A stretch of DNA of 64,000 bases from Pseudomonas monteilii NBRC 103158 = DSM 14164 (GCF_000730605.1 NZ_BBIS01000002.1:46014-110013), one strand, 5' to 3'. Counted from the first letter of the stretch, positions 1 through 10,351 are shown. The notes: generated by a model from the sequence alone, not told the origin. Program-made: numbers and translations.

Positions 1-1013
<1,013 letters not shown>

Positions 1014-1024
1014 TCAGGCAAACC

Positions 1025-1048
1025 TGTACAATCCAGAATTTTTGTATA
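1025..1048. promoter_or_regulatory. Candidate LitR (MerR-family) light-response operator
   Basis: TGTACA (1025-1030), 12 bp, then TGTATA (1043-1048). This matches exactly the T(G/A)TACA-N12-TGTA(C/T)A consensus that I recall for class II LitR regulators of P. putida. It lies in the 187-bp gap between two divergent genes, so it could control either or both. Binding is inferred. Confidence 0.6.
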
Positions 1049-1161
1049 AGGTTATTCCGCTTTGGCGGGCAGGTTAGCCTATGTTTATCCGAGAGCGTCG
1101 GGTCAAAAAAGTGCCTTGATGTTAAAAATAGACCACCGCCGCATTCTGCGAGGACACAGCC

Positions 1162-2067
1162 ATGCATATATTGCTGACAGGCGGCACCGGGTTGATAGGC
1201 AGGCACCTCTGCCAGCACTGGCTTGGCCAAGGCCATCGCCTGACGGTGTGGAGCCGGCGCCCTGAGCAAGTGCCGAAAATGTGTGGCACTGGTGTACGTG
1301 GCATTGCCCGTCTGGAGCAACTGGAAGCGGACGATCACCTGGATGCAGTGATCAACCTCGCCGGCGCGCCGATTGCGGACCGGCCCTGGACGGCGGCCCG
1401 GCGTAACCTGCTGTGGGCCAGCCGCGTTACCCTGACCGAGCAGTTGCTGAGCTGGCTGGGTACCCGCGAGCAGCGACCAGACGTGCTGATCTCCGGCTCT
1501 GCGGTTGGCTGGTACGGTGATGGTGGTGAGCGCGAGCTGACCGAGGCATCACCGCCGGTGCGCGAAGATTTTGCCAGCCAGTTATGCATTGCCTGGGAGG
1601 AAACGGCCCTGCGTTCCCAGGCACAGGGCATCCGCGTGGTGCTGGTGCGAACTGGGCTGGTGCTGGCCAGCGATGGCGGCTTTTTGTCGCGGCTGCGCCT
1701 GCCCTTCAAGCTGGGGCTGGGCGGGCCTTTGGGCGATGGTCGGCAGTGGATGCCGTGGGTCCATATAGACGACCAGGTCGCCCTGATTGATTTTCTTTTG
1801 CGGCACAAGGATGCCAGCGGTCCCTATAATGCCTGCGCCCCGGAGCCGGTGCGCAACCGCGAGTTCGCCAGGTGTCTGGGGCGCACCTTGCATCGGCCGG
1901 CGTTGCTGCCGGTGCCGGCGCTGCTGCTCAAGGCTGGCCTGGGCGAGCTGTCGACCTTGCTGCTGGGTGGCCAGCGGACACGCCCGGTACGCTTGTTGGC
2001 GGCTGGCTTCACCTTCCGCTTCAACGATCTGCAATCGGCCCTGGACAACTTGTCCAGCCGCCTCTGA
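1162..2067 (+). CDS. TIGR01777 family NAD-dependent epimerase/dehydratase (YfcH/SulA-like)
   Basis: A 301-residue SDR-fold protein. It opens with the NAD-binding motif [13 protein letters not shown] at residues 3-15 and has the family signature [12 protein letters not shown] near residue 115. The C-terminal DUF1731-type region carries the NDLQSAL ending typical of TIGR01777 proteins. The natural substrate of this family is not firmly known. The gene ends 13 bp before hemH on the same strand, so co-transcription is likely. A LitR-like operator lies about 115 bp upstream. In other Pseudomonas genomes this family often lies near photolyase and light-responsive genes. Confidence 0.85.
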   Translation: MHILLTGGTGLIGRHLCQHWLGQGHRLTVWSRRPEQVPKMCGTGVRGIARLEQLEADDHLDAVINLAGAPIADRPWTAARRNLLWASRVTLTEQLLSWLGTREQRPDVLISGSAVGWYGDGGERELTEASPPVREDFASQLCIAWEETALRSQAQGIRVVLVRTGLVLASDGGFLSRLRLPFKLGLGGPLGDGRQWMPWVHIDDQVALIDFLLRHKDASGPYNACAPEPVRNREFARCLGRTLHRPALLPVPALLLKAGLGELSTLLLGGQRTRPVRLLAAGFTFRFNDLQSALDNLSSRL

Positions 2068-2080
2068 CATAGGATGCTGC

Positions 2081-3094
2081 ATGACCGATCACGCCCTGCT
2101 GCTGGTCAACCTGGGTTCCCCGGCCTCCACCTCGGTGGCCGATGTACGCCGTTACCTCAACCAGTTCCTCATGGACCCGTACGTGATCGACCTGCCCTGG
2201 CCGGTGCGGCGGCTACTGGTGTCGCTGATCCTGATCAAGCGCCCGGAGCAGTCGGCGCATGCCTATGGCTCGATCTGGTGGGAGGAGGGCTCGCCGCTGG
2301 TGGTGCTGACCCGTCGTCTGCAGGCTGCCATGGTCGAACACTGGCCCCACGGCCCGGTGGAAATTGCCATGCGCTATGGCCAGCCGGCCCTGCCAGACGT
2401 GCTGGAGCGCCTGGCGGCCCAGGGTGTACGCAAGGTGACCTTGGCACCGCTTTATCCACAGTTCGCCGACAGCACGGTGACCACTGTGGTCGAGCTGGCC
2501 AGGCAGACGGTCAATGAACGTCGGTTGCCGTTGCAGATGCGTGTGCTGCAACCGTTCTACGAGCATCCGGACTACATCGAGGCGCTGGCCGCCAGCGCGC
2601 GTCCGTACCTGGAGCAGGATTACGACCACCTGTTGCTGAGCTTCCACGGCTTGCCGGAGCGGCACCTGAAGAAGCTGGACCCGACCGGCAAACACGATTT
2701 CCAGGCAGCCGACTGCTGCAAGGATGCCAGCGCCGAGATGCGTGCGGTGTGCTACCGCGGGCAGTGCCTGGCCACGGCCAAGGCCTTTGCGCAGAAGATG
2801 GGCATCCCGGATGGCAAATGGTCGGTGTCGTTCCAGTCGCGGTTGGGGCGGGCCAAGTGGATCGAGCCCTATACCGAAGCGCGGCTGGATGAGCTGGGCA
2901 AGGCAGGGGTGAAGAAATTGTTGGTGATGTGCCCGGCGTTCGTGGCCGATTGCATCGAGACGCTGGAAGAGATCGGCATGCGTGGCAGCGAACAGTTTGT
3001 CGAGGCCGGCGGGCGGGAGCTGGTGCTGGTGCCGTGCCTGAATGATCACCCTGAGTGGGTAAGGGTGTTGGCGGGGATGTGCGAAAAAGCCTGA
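2081..3094 (+). CDS. hemH: Ferrochelatase (protoheme ferro-lyase)
   Basis: A 337-residue protein that inserts Fe(II) into protoporphyrin IX, the last step of heme synthesis. The start at ATG 2081 is preceded by AGGATG; a longer frame upstream overlaps the previous gene and is not credible. The catalytic segment [12 protein letters not shown] holds the metal-handling His189. The downstream stretch [19 protein letters not shown] is the usual substrate-loop region. An acidic active-site segment ([11 protein letters not shown]) lies near the C-terminus. It follows the epimerase gene by 13 bp, so both are probably on one transcript, and is followed by a REP-type palindrome. Confidence 0.95.
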   Translation: MTDHALLLVNLGSPASTSVADVRRYLNQFLMDPYVIDLPWPVRRLLVSLILIKRPEQSAHAYGSIWWEEGSPLVVLTRRLQAAMVEHWPHGPVEIAMRYGQPALPDVLERLAAQGVRKVTLAPLYPQFADSTVTTVVELARQTVNERRLPLQMRVLQPFYEHPDYIEALAASARPYLEQDYDHLLLSFHGLPERHLKKLDPTGKHDFQAADCCKDASAEMRAVCYRGQCLATAKAFAQKMGIPDGKWSVSFQSRLGRAKWIEPYTEARLDELGKAGVKKLLVMCPAFVADCIETLEEIGMRGSEQFVEAGGRELVLVPCLNDHPEWVRVLAGMCEKA

Positions 3095-3113
3095 TCTGAT
3101 GGTTGCCTGAACC

Positions 3114-3145
3114 GGCCTCTTCGCGGACAACCCCGCGAAGAGGCC
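3114..3145. repeat. REP-type palindrome (GGCCTCTTCGCGG family)
   Basis: Arms of 13 bp, GGCCTCTTCGCGG (3114-3126) and its complement (3133-3145), enclose a 6-nt loop. It sits between the convergent genes hemH and uraA. Related copies lie at 43115-43146 and 50782-50813. It may also end transcription, although no T-run follows on either strand. Confidence 0.85.
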
Positions 3146-3164
3146 AGATCAGGTTAAAGCCGGA

Positions 3165-4439
3165 TCACGGCAACTGATCATCCAGCTTCTTGTGCTTCCA
3201 GCCATCATTGCCCGGCAAGATCAGGTTCAGGGCAATCGCCACGATGGCGCACAGGGCGATGCCTTTCAGGCCCCAGTCATCCGGGCCGTCACCGCTGCCG
3301 ATCAGCACGCCGCCGATACCGAACACCAAGGTGACCGACACGATCACCAGATTGCGGGCTTCGGCCAGGTCGATCTTGTGGCGGATCATGGTGTTCATGC
3401 CCACTGCCGCGATCGAGCCGAACAGCAGGCACAGAATGCCGCCCATCACCGGTACCGGGATGCTTTGCAGCAGCGCGCCGAACTTGCCGATGAACGCCAG
3501 GGTGATGGCGAAGACCGCCGCCCAGGTCATGATCTTCGGGTTGTAGTTCTTGGTCAGCATCACCGCGCCAGTCACTTCGGCGTAGGTGGTGTTGGGCGGG
3601 CCGCCGAACAGGCCGGCTGCGGTAGTGGCCAGGCCGTCACCCAGCAAGGTGCGGTGCAGGCCAGGCTTTTTCAGGTAGTCACGACCGGTCACGCTACCGA
3701 CCGCGATTACCCCACCGATATGCTCGATCGCCGGTGCCAGGGCAACAGGGACGATGAACAGGATGGCCTGCCAGTTGAACGCCGGTGCGGTGAAGTTGGG
3801 AATCTCCAGCCACGGTGCAGCGGCGATCTTGGCGGTATCGACCACGCCAAAGGCGAACGACAGGGCAAAGCCTACCAGCACACCTGCAATGATCGGCACC
3901 AGGCGGAAGATGCCTTTACCGAACACGGCGACGATCAGCGTAGTGAGCAGCGCCGGCATCGAGATCATCATGGCGGTCTTGTACGGCAGCAGCACGCTGC
4001 CATCACCGGCCTTGCCCATTGCCATGTTGGCAGCGATCGGTGCCATGGCCAGGCCGATGGAGATGATCACCGGGCCGATCACCACCGGCGGCAGCATGCG
4101 GTCGATGAACCCGGTGCCTTTGATTTTCACCATCAGGCCCATGAAGGTGTACACGAAGCCTGCGGCCATCACGCCGCCCATGGTCTCGGCCAGGCCGAAC
4201 TGGCCTTTGGCGAGGATGATCGGAGTGATGAAGGCAAAGCTGGAGGCCAGGAACACCGGTACCTGGCGGCCGGTGACCAGCTGGAACAGCAGGGTGCCGA
4301 TGCCGGCGGTGAACAGCGCGACGTTCGGGTCGAGGCCGGTGATCAATGGCATCAGCACCAGCGCGCCGAATGCCACGAAGAGCATCTGCGCGCCCGAAAC
4401 GACCTGGCGCCAGAGCGGGTCGTTGAAGCCGTCCTGCAT
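3165..4439 (-). CDS. uraA: Uracil permease (NCS2 uracil:H+ symporter)
   Basis: A 424-residue very hydrophobic protein with the nucleobase-cation-symporter-2 layout of about 14 membrane segments. The segment with ASSFAFITPI (near residue 65) and the ALAPAIEHIGGVIAVG motif, with the substrate-binding glutamate in the 8th-segment region, fit UraA/PyrP. The start ATG lies only 2 bp past the stop codon of upp, so uptake and phosphoribosylation of uracil are encoded by one operon. The gene ends against the hemH REP element. Confidence 0.93.
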   Translation of the reverse strand: MQDGFNDPLWRQVVSGAQMLFVAFGALVLMPLITGLDPNVALFTAGIGTLLFQLVTGRQVPVFLASSFAFITPIILAKGQFGLAETMGGVMAAGFVYTFMGLMVKIKGTGFIDRMLPPVVIGPVIISIGLAMAPIAANMAMGKAGDGSVLLPYKTAMMISMPALLTTLIVAVFGKGIFRLVPIIAGVLVGFALSFAFGVVDTAKIAAAPWLEIPNFTAPAFNWQAILFIVPVALAPAIEHIGGVIAVGSVTGRDYLKKPGLHRTLLGDGLATTAAGLFGGPPNTTYAEVTGAVMLTKNYNPKIMTWAAVFAITLAFIGKFGALLQSIPVPVMGGILCLLFGSIAAVGMNTMIRHKIDLAEARNLVIVSVTLVFGIGGVLIGSGDGPDDWGLKGIALCAIVAIALNLILPGNDGWKHKKLDDQLP

Positions 4440-4441
4440 GG

Positions 4442-5080
4442 TCAGGCGTCCTTTTGCTTGGTGCCGAAGATTTTGTCACCGGCATCGCCCAGGCCCGGCA
4501 CGATGTAGCCGTGTTCGTTCAGACGCTGGTCGATCGAGGCGGTGTAGATCTGCACATCCGGGTGGGCTTTTTCCACCACTTCGATGCCTTCTGGCGCGGC
4601 AACCAGCACCATGGCGCGAATCTCTTTGCAGCCGGCCTTTTTCAGCAGGTCGATGGTGGCGACCATCGAGCCGCCGGTGGCCAGCATCGGGTCGATGATC
4701 AGGGCCAGGCGCTGGTTGATATCCGGCGCGAGTTTTTCCAGGTAGGTGTGGGCTTCCAGGGTTTCTTCGTTGCGGGCAACGCCGACGGCGCTCACCTTGG
4801 CGCCCGGGATCAGGCTGAGCACGCCGTCGAGCATGCCGATGCCGGCGCGCAGGATAGGCACTACGGTGATTTTCTTGCCGGCGATTTTTTCAACTTGCAC
4901 CTTGCCACACCAGCCGTCGATCTCGTAGGTTTCCAGTGGCAGGTCCTGGGTGGCTTCGTAGGTCAGGAGCGCGCCGACTTCCTGGGCGAGTTCGCGAAAG
5001 TTCTTGGTGCTGATATCGGCACGGCGCATCAGGCCGAGCTTGTGGCGGATCAGCGGATGGCGGATCTCACGAGTGGGCAT
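4442..5080 (-). CDS. upp: Uracil phosphoribosyltransferase
   Basis: A 212-residue enzyme converting uracil and PRPP to UMP. The start at 5080 ([11 protein letters not shown]) is chosen because GGAG lies 7 nt upstream; the in-frame ATG eight codons earlier lacks this. The PRPP loop is [15 protein letters not shown], and the uracil-binding C-terminal [15 protein letters not shown] segment is intact. It is the first gene of the upp-uraA salvage operon. It diverges from hpt across 161 bp that contain the short palindrome TAGATTAATCTA. Confidence 0.95.
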   Translation of the reverse strand: MPTREIRHPLIRHKLGLMRRADISTKNFRELAQEVGALLTYEATQDLPLETYEIDGWCGKVQVEKIAGKKITVVPILRAGIGMLDGVLSLIPGAKVSAVGVARNEETLEAHTYLEKLAPDINQRLALIIDPMLATGGSMVATIDLLKKAGCKEIRAMVLVAAPEGIEVVEKAHPDVQIYTASIDQRLNEHGYIVPGLGDAGDKIFGTKQKDA

Positions 5081-5241
5081 AGGGGGGCTCCGAAAGGCGG
5101 GCAAAAAAACCGCGCTAGATTAATCTATTCAGCCTGTGCTGTCGTCTGGTCATTCTGGACGTTAGTCCATAAATGCTTGATCTGTGACGAGCGGATGCGT
5201 ACCTTTGCCCGCTTTTCCAAAATGCCCCACCGGAGAGCGCC

Positions 5242-5799
5242 ATGTCCGCCGATCTCGAGCATATCCGTCAAGTCATGCGTGAAGCTGACTGCCTGTACAC
5301 CGAAGCTGAAGTCGAAGCGGCCATCGCCAACGTCGGCGAGCAGATCTGCAAAGACCTGCACGACAAGAACCCGGTGGTGTTCTGCGTGATGAACGGTGGC
5401 CTGATCTTCGCCGGCAAACTGCTGACCCACCTGCAGTTCCCGCTGGAAGCGTCGTACCTGCACGCCACTCGCTACCGCAACCAGACCAGCGGCGGTGAGC
5501 TGTTCTGGAAGGCCAAACCAGAAGTGTCGTTCATCGACCGTGACGTGCTGATCGTCGATGACATCCTCGACGAAGGCCACACCCTCAGCGCCATCATCGA
5601 GTTCTGCAAGCATGCCGGCGCGCGTTCGGTGCACACGGCGGTACTGATCGACAAGGACCACGACCGCAAGGCCAGCCCGGACCTCAAGGCCAACTACGTG
5701 GGCCTGCCGTGCGTCGACCGCTACATCTTCGGTTACGGCATGGACTACAAAGGCTACTGGCGCAACGCCAACGGCATCTTCGCCGTCAAGGGGTTGTGA
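5242..5799 (+). CDS. hpt: Hypoxanthine-guanine phosphoribosyltransferase
   Basis: A 185-residue type I phosphoribosyltransferase for purine salvage. The PRPP-binding motif VLIVDDILDEGHTL near residues 108-121 is complete, and KANYVGLPC and the C-terminal YGMDYKGYWRN segment fit the Hpt family of Pseudomonas. GGAG sits 6 nt before the ATG. It diverges from upp, so pyrimidine and purine salvage genes share one control region. The wbuC-like cupin gene follows after 2 bp. Confidence 0.93.
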   Translation: MSADLEHIRQVMREADCLYTEAEVEAAIANVGEQICKDLHDKNPVVFCVMNGGLIFAGKLLTHLQFPLEASYLHATRYRNQTSGGELFWKAKPEVSFIDRDVLIVDDILDEGHTLSAIIEFCKHAGARSVHTAVLIDKDHDRKASPDLKANYVGLPCVDRYIFGYGMDYKGYWRNANGIFAVKGL

Positions 5800-5801
5800 C
5801 C

Positions 5802-6275
5802 ATGCGCCAGCCTGCGTTCATCGACCAATCGCTGTTCGCCGGGCTGGCCGAAAAGGCTGCCGCCAACCCGCGCGGGCGGCAGCATCACAACTTCCATGAG
5901 ATGGAAGAGCCTTGCCACCGCATGGCGGTGGGGCTGCAGCCGAATACCTATATTCCGCCGCACCGCCACCTGAGCGACGACAAGGCTGAGGCCCTGATCG
6001 TGCTCAAGGGCCGCCTGGGCTTGCTGATTTTCAATGAGCAGGGCGTGGTAACCGCCAAGCGGGTGCTACAGGCGGGCGGCGACTGCCTGGGAGTGGACCT
6101 GCCACCAGGCACGTACCACGGGTTGGTGGTGCTGGAGCCCGACAGCATGCTGTTCGAATGCAAGGCCGGGCCTTATCGGCCAGTGGGCGAGGGCGAGCAT
6201 GCGCACTGGGCGCCGCGTGAAGGCGAAGAGGGTGTCGCCGAGTACCAGGCCTGGATGCGCGCGCAGTTCGATTGA
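5802..6275 (+). CDS. WbuC family cupin-fold metalloprotein
   Basis: A 157-residue small cupin. The metal-site pattern is visible as PPHRHLSDDKAEALIVLKG (His pair and Glu) with a second His in GTYHGLVVLE, as in WbuC proteins next to O-antigen genes in enteric bacteria. Its reaction is unknown. The start is set by coupling: ATG 5802 follows the hpt stop by 2 bp, so the two are almost certainly co-translated. Nothing nearby points to surface-polysaccharide synthesis, so the link with purine salvage may be transcriptional only. Confidence 0.85.
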   Translation: MRQPAFIDQSLFAGLAEKAAANPRGRQHHNFHEMEEPCHRMAVGLQPNTYIPPHRHLSDDKAEALIVLKGRLGLLIFNEQGVVTAKRVLQAGGDCLGVDLPPGTYHGLVVLEPDSMLFECKAGPYRPVGEGEHAHWAPREGEEGVAEYQAWMRAQFD

Positions 6276-6302
6276 TAGTGCCTGCACACGGCATGCTAGA
6301 GT

Positions 6303-6321
6303 GCTCCTTCATACAAGGAGC
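6303..6321 (+). promoter_or_regulatory. Hairpin that would hide the ribosome-binding site of the next gene
   Basis: GCTCCTT (6303-6309) and AAGGAGC (6315-6321) form a perfect 7-bp stem with a 5-nt loop. The right arm contains the AAGGAG ribosome-binding site of the ATG at 6327, so the site would be paired unless opened. Confidence 0.55.
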
Positions 6322-6326
6322 CTCAC

Positions 6327-6797
6327 ATGCGTGCGATTCTTCCCCTCCTGCTGGCAGTCAGCCTGCCACTTGCCGCCGCACCGCTGCACAGTCAGTTCCT
6401 GCCACCTGACGACCTGTCTTTACGCCAGGAGGCGCCGACCGGCCAGCAATTGCTGCAAGTGACCGACTACTCCGTGGTGGTGGGTGCCCAGCGCCAGTCC
6501 GATCAGCAGCCGATCCCGATCACGTCGTCGTTGCAGGTGCGCCTGAAAGGCAAGCCGCTGAGCAAGGGCGCGACCATTGCCCAGGTGCTGCTGACGTTCG
6601 ACGGTGAGGCGGCCAAGAGCCTGAAGAAGCCCGTGTATGACGAAAAAACCCGCACCCTGAGCCTGAATTACCCGGTCAGCGACTATCGGGTGATCATGGA
6701 CCTGCTGCGCAACGAAACGCTGTATGTGCAGTTTCTGACCTATAACAACGGCCATATCTGGGCCGACCTGCACACCGGTACCGTACGTACGCGTTGA
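6327..6797 (+). CDS. Conserved exported protein of unknown function
   Basis: A 156-residue protein with a short signal peptide (MRAILPLLLAVSLPLAAA) and a likely cleavage after residue 18. The mature part is polar with predicted beta-rich stretches and has no cysteine, so it should be a soluble periplasmic protein. I recognise no domain. The gene stands between wbuC and the PA4642-type gene, all on the plus strand, and its AAGGAG site is embedded in a hairpin. Confidence 0.75.
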   Translation: MRAILPLLLAVSLPLAAAPLHSQFLPPDDLSLRQEAPTGQQLLQVTDYSVVVGAQRQSDQQPIPITSSLQVRLKGKPLSKGATIAQVLLTFDGEAAKSLKKPVYDEKTRTLSLNYPVSDYRVIMDLLRNETLYVQFLTYNNGHIWADLHTGTVRTR

Positions 6798-6865
6798 GGC
6801 ACGCGGCCGGCGAGGGGTACACTGCCGGCCTTCGAAATTCCGTGATGGTCCAGTTGGAGTCGGCA

Positions 6866-7156
6866 ATGCGTAAAGACAAGAAACAGGTAATCGGTGACGA
6901 AATCAGCGACGACTACATCAAGTCGTTCCTTCAGTTCGAGCCGGCCGATGGCGTGACCTCGCCGTCGCTGCACAAGCTGGTCAAGGCCTACCGTGGCCTG
7001 CGCGTCGATGACTTCGAGCGCTTTGTCGGCTTCTTCGTCGAAGCGGGCCTGGACCTGGATGGCAAGGACGAGCACGGAAAGACCTTCGTCGAGCAGATAG
7101 CCGACCAGCGCAATGCGCCGGAGTACATCGAGATCATCGATAAAGCCCGCGGCTGA
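6866..7156 (+). CDS. PA4642-family small conserved protein
   Basis: A 96-residue acidic cytosolic protein. The start MRKDKKQVIGDEISDDYIK at 6866 is chosen because GGAG lies 6 nt upstream. The sequence ends EYIEIIDKARG and resembles the Pseudomonas PA4642 family, whose function is unknown to me. No membrane segment, signal or cysteine is present. A strong terminator follows directly and is shared with mqo on the other strand. Confidence 0.8.
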   Translation: MRKDKKQVIGDEISDDYIKSFLQFEPADGVTSPSLHKLVKAYRGLRVDDFERFVGFFVEAGLDLDGKDEHGKTFVEQIADQRNAPEYIEIIDKARG

Positions 7157-7172
7157 TAACGGCCCAGGCACA

Positions 7173-7198
7173 AAAAAACGCCCCGAGGGGCGTTTTTT
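7173..7198. terminator. Bidirectional rho-independent terminator
   Basis: The stem ACGCCCC/GGGGCGT with a GA loop is flanked by an A-run and a T-run. It can stop both the plus-strand gene ending at 7156 and mqo ending at 7214. Confidence 0.9.
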
Positions 7199-7213
7199 CG
7201 TTTCAGGCCGGCA

Positions 7214-8722
7214 TTAAGCGTAATGCTTGGCTGCCGGGCTGCTTTCCACCAGGTCCAGCGCCACGTCGTTGTCGGCACTGATCTTGTGGTACAGAGCGGC
7301 ATCGGTCGCCAGCGTCTTCTCACGCGCCGGGAAGATTTCCTTGAGCTTGGCAGCCCAGGCACCTTTGGCCTGCTCGGGGAAGCAGCGCTCGATCAGTTCC
7401 AGCATGATCGACACGGTAACCGAAGCACCTGGCGATGCGCCGAGCAGTGCGGCCAGGCTGCCGTCCTGGGCCGAGACCAGCTCGGTACCGAACTGCAGCA
7501 CGCCGCCTTTTTTCGGGTCTTTCTTGATGATCTGCACACGCTGACCGGCCACTTCCAGTCGCCAGTCTTCGGCCTTGGCCTGCGGGTAGAAGCGACGCAG
7601 GGCTTCCAAGCGCTGCTCCATCGACTGCATCACTTCGCTGACCAGGTACTTGGTCAGGTCCATGTTGTCGCGGGCCACGGCCAGCATCGGGCCGATGTTG
7701 CCCATGCGTACCGACAGCGGCAGGTCCATCAGCGAACCGTGCTTGAGGAACTTGGTGGTGAAGCCAGCGTATGGGCCGAACAGCAGCGAAGTCTTGCCGT
7801 CTACAACACGGGTGTCCAGGTGCGGCACCGACATCGGCGGGGCGCCTACGGCGGCCTGGCTGTAGACCTTGGCCTGGTGCTGTTTGACGATTTCCGGGTT
7901 GTCGCAACGCAGCCACTGGCCGCTGACCGGGAAGCCGCCGAAGCCTTTGCCTTCCGGGATGCCCGACAGCTGGAGCAGCGGCAGGGCCGCGCCACCGGCG
8001 CCGAGGAAGACGAAGCGGGCGTCGACTTCACGGCTGCCGCCGCTGTTGACGTCCTTGATGCTCACGGTCCAGCCGCTGCCGTTACGACGCAGGCCGACAA
8101 CCTTCTTGCTGTACTTGACCTGTGCGTCCTGCGAGTCGCCCAGCAGCTTGAGCAGCTTGTTGGTCAGGGCGCCGAAGTTGACGTCGGTGCCTTTGGCCAC
8201 GCGGGTAGCGGCGATGTGCTGGTCGGCCGGGCGGCCAGGCATCATCAGCGGCATCCAGTCGTTCATCACGGCCTTGTCTTCGGTGTATTCCATGTCGGCG
8301 AAGGCATGGTGCTGCTTGAGCAGCTCGAAGCGCTTCTTGAGGAAGGAAACACCCTTGTCACCTTCGACGTAGCTCAGGTGCGGGACAGGGTTGATGAACG
8401 CACGTGCCGAGCCGAAGTTGCCCTTCTTGCTCAGGTAAGCCCAGAACTGGCGCGAAACCTCGAACTGGGTGTTGATGTGCACGGCCTTCTTGATGTCGAT
8501 GCTGCCATCTGCGGCCTGGGGCGTGTAGTTAAGCTCGCACAGACCGGCGTGGCCGGTGCCTGCGTTGTTCCAGGGGTTGGAGCTTTCCGCGGCTCCGGAG
8601 TCCATCGCCTCGACGACCTCAAGCTTCAGGGTCGGGTCGAGCTCCTTGAGCAGTACGGCCAGGGTGGCACTCATGATGCCCGCGCCTACCAGTACCACAT
8701 CAACCGATTCGTTCTGCGCCAT
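7214..8722 (-). CDS. mqo: Malate:quinone oxidoreductase
   Basis: A 502-residue peripheral membrane flavoprotein that oxidises malate to oxaloacetate and passes electrons to ubiquinone. It carries the FAD motif [21 protein letters not shown] at the N-terminus, the [21 protein letters not shown] signature of Mqo, and a C-terminal [18 protein letters not shown] block. The start has GGAG 9 nt upstream. The gene stands alone, with a 600-bp gene-poor region upstream and a shared terminator downstream. Confidence 0.96.
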   Translation of the reverse strand: MAQNESVDVVLVGAGIMSATLAVLLKELDPTLKLEVVEAMDSGAAESSNPWNNAGTGHAGLCELNYTPQAADGSIDIKKAVHINTQFEVSRQFWAYLSKKGNFGSARAFINPVPHLSYVEGDKGVSFLKKRFELLKQHHAFADMEYTEDKAVMNDWMPLMMPGRPADQHIAATRVAKGTDVNFGALTNKLLKLLGDSQDAQVKYSKKVVGLRRNGSGWTVSIKDVNSGGSREVDARFVFLGAGGAALPLLQLSGIPEGKGFGGFPVSGQWLRCDNPEIVKQHQAKVYSQAAVGAPPMSVPHLDTRVVDGKTSLLFGPYAGFTTKFLKHGSLMDLPLSVRMGNIGPMLAVARDNMDLTKYLVSEVMQSMEQRLEALRRFYPQAKAEDWRLEVAGQRVQIIKKDPKKGGVLQFGTELVSAQDGSLAALLGASPGASVTVSIMLELIERCFPEQAKGAWAAKLKEIFPAREKTLATDAALYHKISADNDVALDLVESSPAAKHYA

Positions 8723-9322
8723 TTAACGCGTCTCCACAATCTACAGCTACCTAATTGACAGCATAGGACCTGGGTTCGCCAGGGTCGCCATGTCCGACTT
8801 TTCGCAGTTCTTGCAACTTCCGCGGACACCGCCAATCAGTCTTCGGGTTCGGGTATTGAACGCCGTTTGCCACAGGTGCGGCAATTCGACTTATGGTCAA
8901 GGTGTCGTGCGTGCGTTATGGAACGGTTCAGACACTCATACGGGATGAGCGCATTTGCCGCCTGTTCAGGGCTGTTCGGGACACATCTGCCGCTTTTGCA
9001 CATGCCAGACTGTTCATTTGCTCGCCACACTCTTGTGAAGTTGTGAAAACCGTTTTTTCACGCTCTTTTGGAGACGTGAACCTCAAAGGGGGACTGCGCG
9101 ATGGCAACCCGCAGGTTCATGCAGTGTGAAGGGCCGGAAAAGCAGGCACGACAGCCGATGCAAGACCTGAGTGGAAGGCTCTCTGTGGGCGAAGCGGTGA
9201 AGTTGCCGGGGTCAATCGGCGAGTGCGGGGCCCGATCAGGAGACGTCCTTATAATCGGGGGGAGATTATAGCGATGTCGCGGGCAGAAATGTCGCCATTC
9301 GTGGTTTTTATTGCAGCGTTTG
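8723..9322. other. 600-bp region without a convincing gene
   Basis: The first part is the mqo promoter region and leader. At 9043-9061 an AT-rich hairpin GTGAAAA-CCG-TTTTTTCAC occurs. A 56-codon frame at 9101-9271 has a purine-rich upstream stretch but no recognisable product. No repeat, tRNA or known RNA was recognised. Confidence 0.5.
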
Positions 9323-9556
9323 TCAGGCCGCGAGGATGCGCTGGTGCCAGCGGCGGCTTGCGCGGGCGCAAACCCGGGCGTCGGCAGGCAGTTCGTGGCC
9401 CAGCCAGGCCAACCGGGTTTCACCAATCTGGACCCAGTCGCTGCCGTTGGGGGCCTGGCTGCATTGCTTGAAGGCCACGCATTTGCCGTGGGCATCGAGG
9501 CGGGCATAGGCATGGTGGCGCGGGCGTTGGAAGAGCAGCGTCCAGAGCGAGGCCAT
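9323..9556 (-). CDS. Small conserved Pseudomonas protein of unknown function
   Basis: A 77-residue basic protein (MASLWTLLFQRPRHHAYARL...). The start at 9556 has AAAGGA 9 nt upstream. The sequence is rich in Arg, Trp and Cys, and contains a WVQIGETRLAWLGHELP segment that reads like a genuine folded core rather than a random frame. No domain is recognised. It diverges from the YajG lipoprotein gene. Confidence 0.6.
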   Translation of the reverse strand: MASLWTLLFQRPRHHAYARLDAHGKCVAFKQCSQAPNGSDWVQIGETRLAWLGHELPADARVCARASRRWHQRILAA

Positions 9557-9637
9557 GACGAGGAGTCCTTTGCGTGAGGGCTTGGCGCGAGGATAAGGGC
9601 GAGGCCATGAAACGATTGTGACAAGCGGGCCGGACCG

Positions 9638-9667
9638 ATGACTGGTCGATGCGTGCCTAGGTATACT
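9638..9667 (+). promoter_or_regulatory. Likely sigma-70 promoter of the YajG lipoprotein gene
   Basis: ATGACT (9638-9643), 18 bp, TATACT (9662-9667). The -10 box is a good match, and the leader to ATG 9702 would be about 30 nt. Confidence 0.45.
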
Positions 9668-9701
9668 GTGCGCCTTAGCCGCATTTTCTGGAGAAACGCG
9701 C

Positions 9702-10286
9702 ATGTTGCAACGTCTGTTGTTCGGTTTGATCGCCGTGGCCAGCCTCAGCCTGGTCGGTTGTGCCCACAGCCCGCAACAACTCAACCCGCAACCCACGCTC
9801 AAGGCCCAGCTCACGCCGGTCGGCCATGGCCAGCCGGTGGTGGTCCGGGTGGTTGACGGCCGGGCTTCGCAGTCCCTGGGTACCCGTGGTGGCATGTACC
9901 CCGAAACCAGCACCATCAGCGTCAGCGGTAACGACGTGGTGCCCAAGCTGCAAGCCCAGGCCGAAGCTGCCGTGCGCCTGCTCGGTTTCACCCCGACGCC
10001 AAATGCCTATAACGCACCGCAGCTGACCGTGACCCTGGCCGAGCTGAAATACCAATCGCCCAAAGACAACCTGTACGTGACCGAAGCCACCATCGGCGCC
10101 ACCTTCCGTGCCGACGTGCGTAACGGCGGCCGCAGCTACAGCGGCCGTTACGGTGCTTCGCTGGATCAGCGTTTCGGCATGGCGCCGAACCAGGACACCA
10201 ACACCCAACTGGTGGGTGATGTGCTGAGCGATGCGTTGACCCGTATGTTCAAAGACCCGACCATCGGGCAGGTGCTGGGGCAGTAA
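9702..10286 (+). CDS. YajG family lipoprotein
   Basis: A 194-residue outer-membrane-type lipoprotein. The signal peptide ends in the lipobox LSLVGC (Cys20), and the following residues are AHS, so Lol export to the outer membrane is expected. The body (PVVVRVVDGRASQSLGTRGG and the following region) matches the YajG family, whose role is unknown. GGAG lies 9 nt before the ATG. It ends in a strong bidirectional terminator. Confidence 0.85.
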   Translation: MLQRLLFGLIAVASLSLVGCAHSPQQLNPQPTLKAQLTPVGHGQPVVVRVVDGRASQSLGTRGGMYPETSTISVSGNDVVPKLQAQAEAAVRLLGFTPTPNAYNAPQLTVTLAELKYQSPKDNLYVTEATIGATFRADVRNGGRSYSGRYGASLDQRFGMAPNQDTNTQLVGDVLSDALTRMFKDPTIGQVLGQ

Positions 10287-10300
10287 GCCCTCAGCAATAA

Positions 10301-10337
10301 AAAAAACCGCTGCCTGGGTGCCAGGCAGCGGTTTTTT
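10301..10337. terminator. Bidirectional rho-independent terminator
   Basis: The stem CCGCTGCCTGG/CCAGGCAGCGG with a GTG loop is flanked by A- and T-runs. It serves both the YajG gene and the convergent small gene ending at 10352. Confidence 0.92.
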
Positions 10338-10351
10338 TTGTCTGTACAGGT

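Noticed and set aside
9101..9271. A 56-codon frame with AGGGGGA upstream.
   Set aside because: The peptide resembles nothing I know and its composition is not distinctive; kept only as a note in the gap description.
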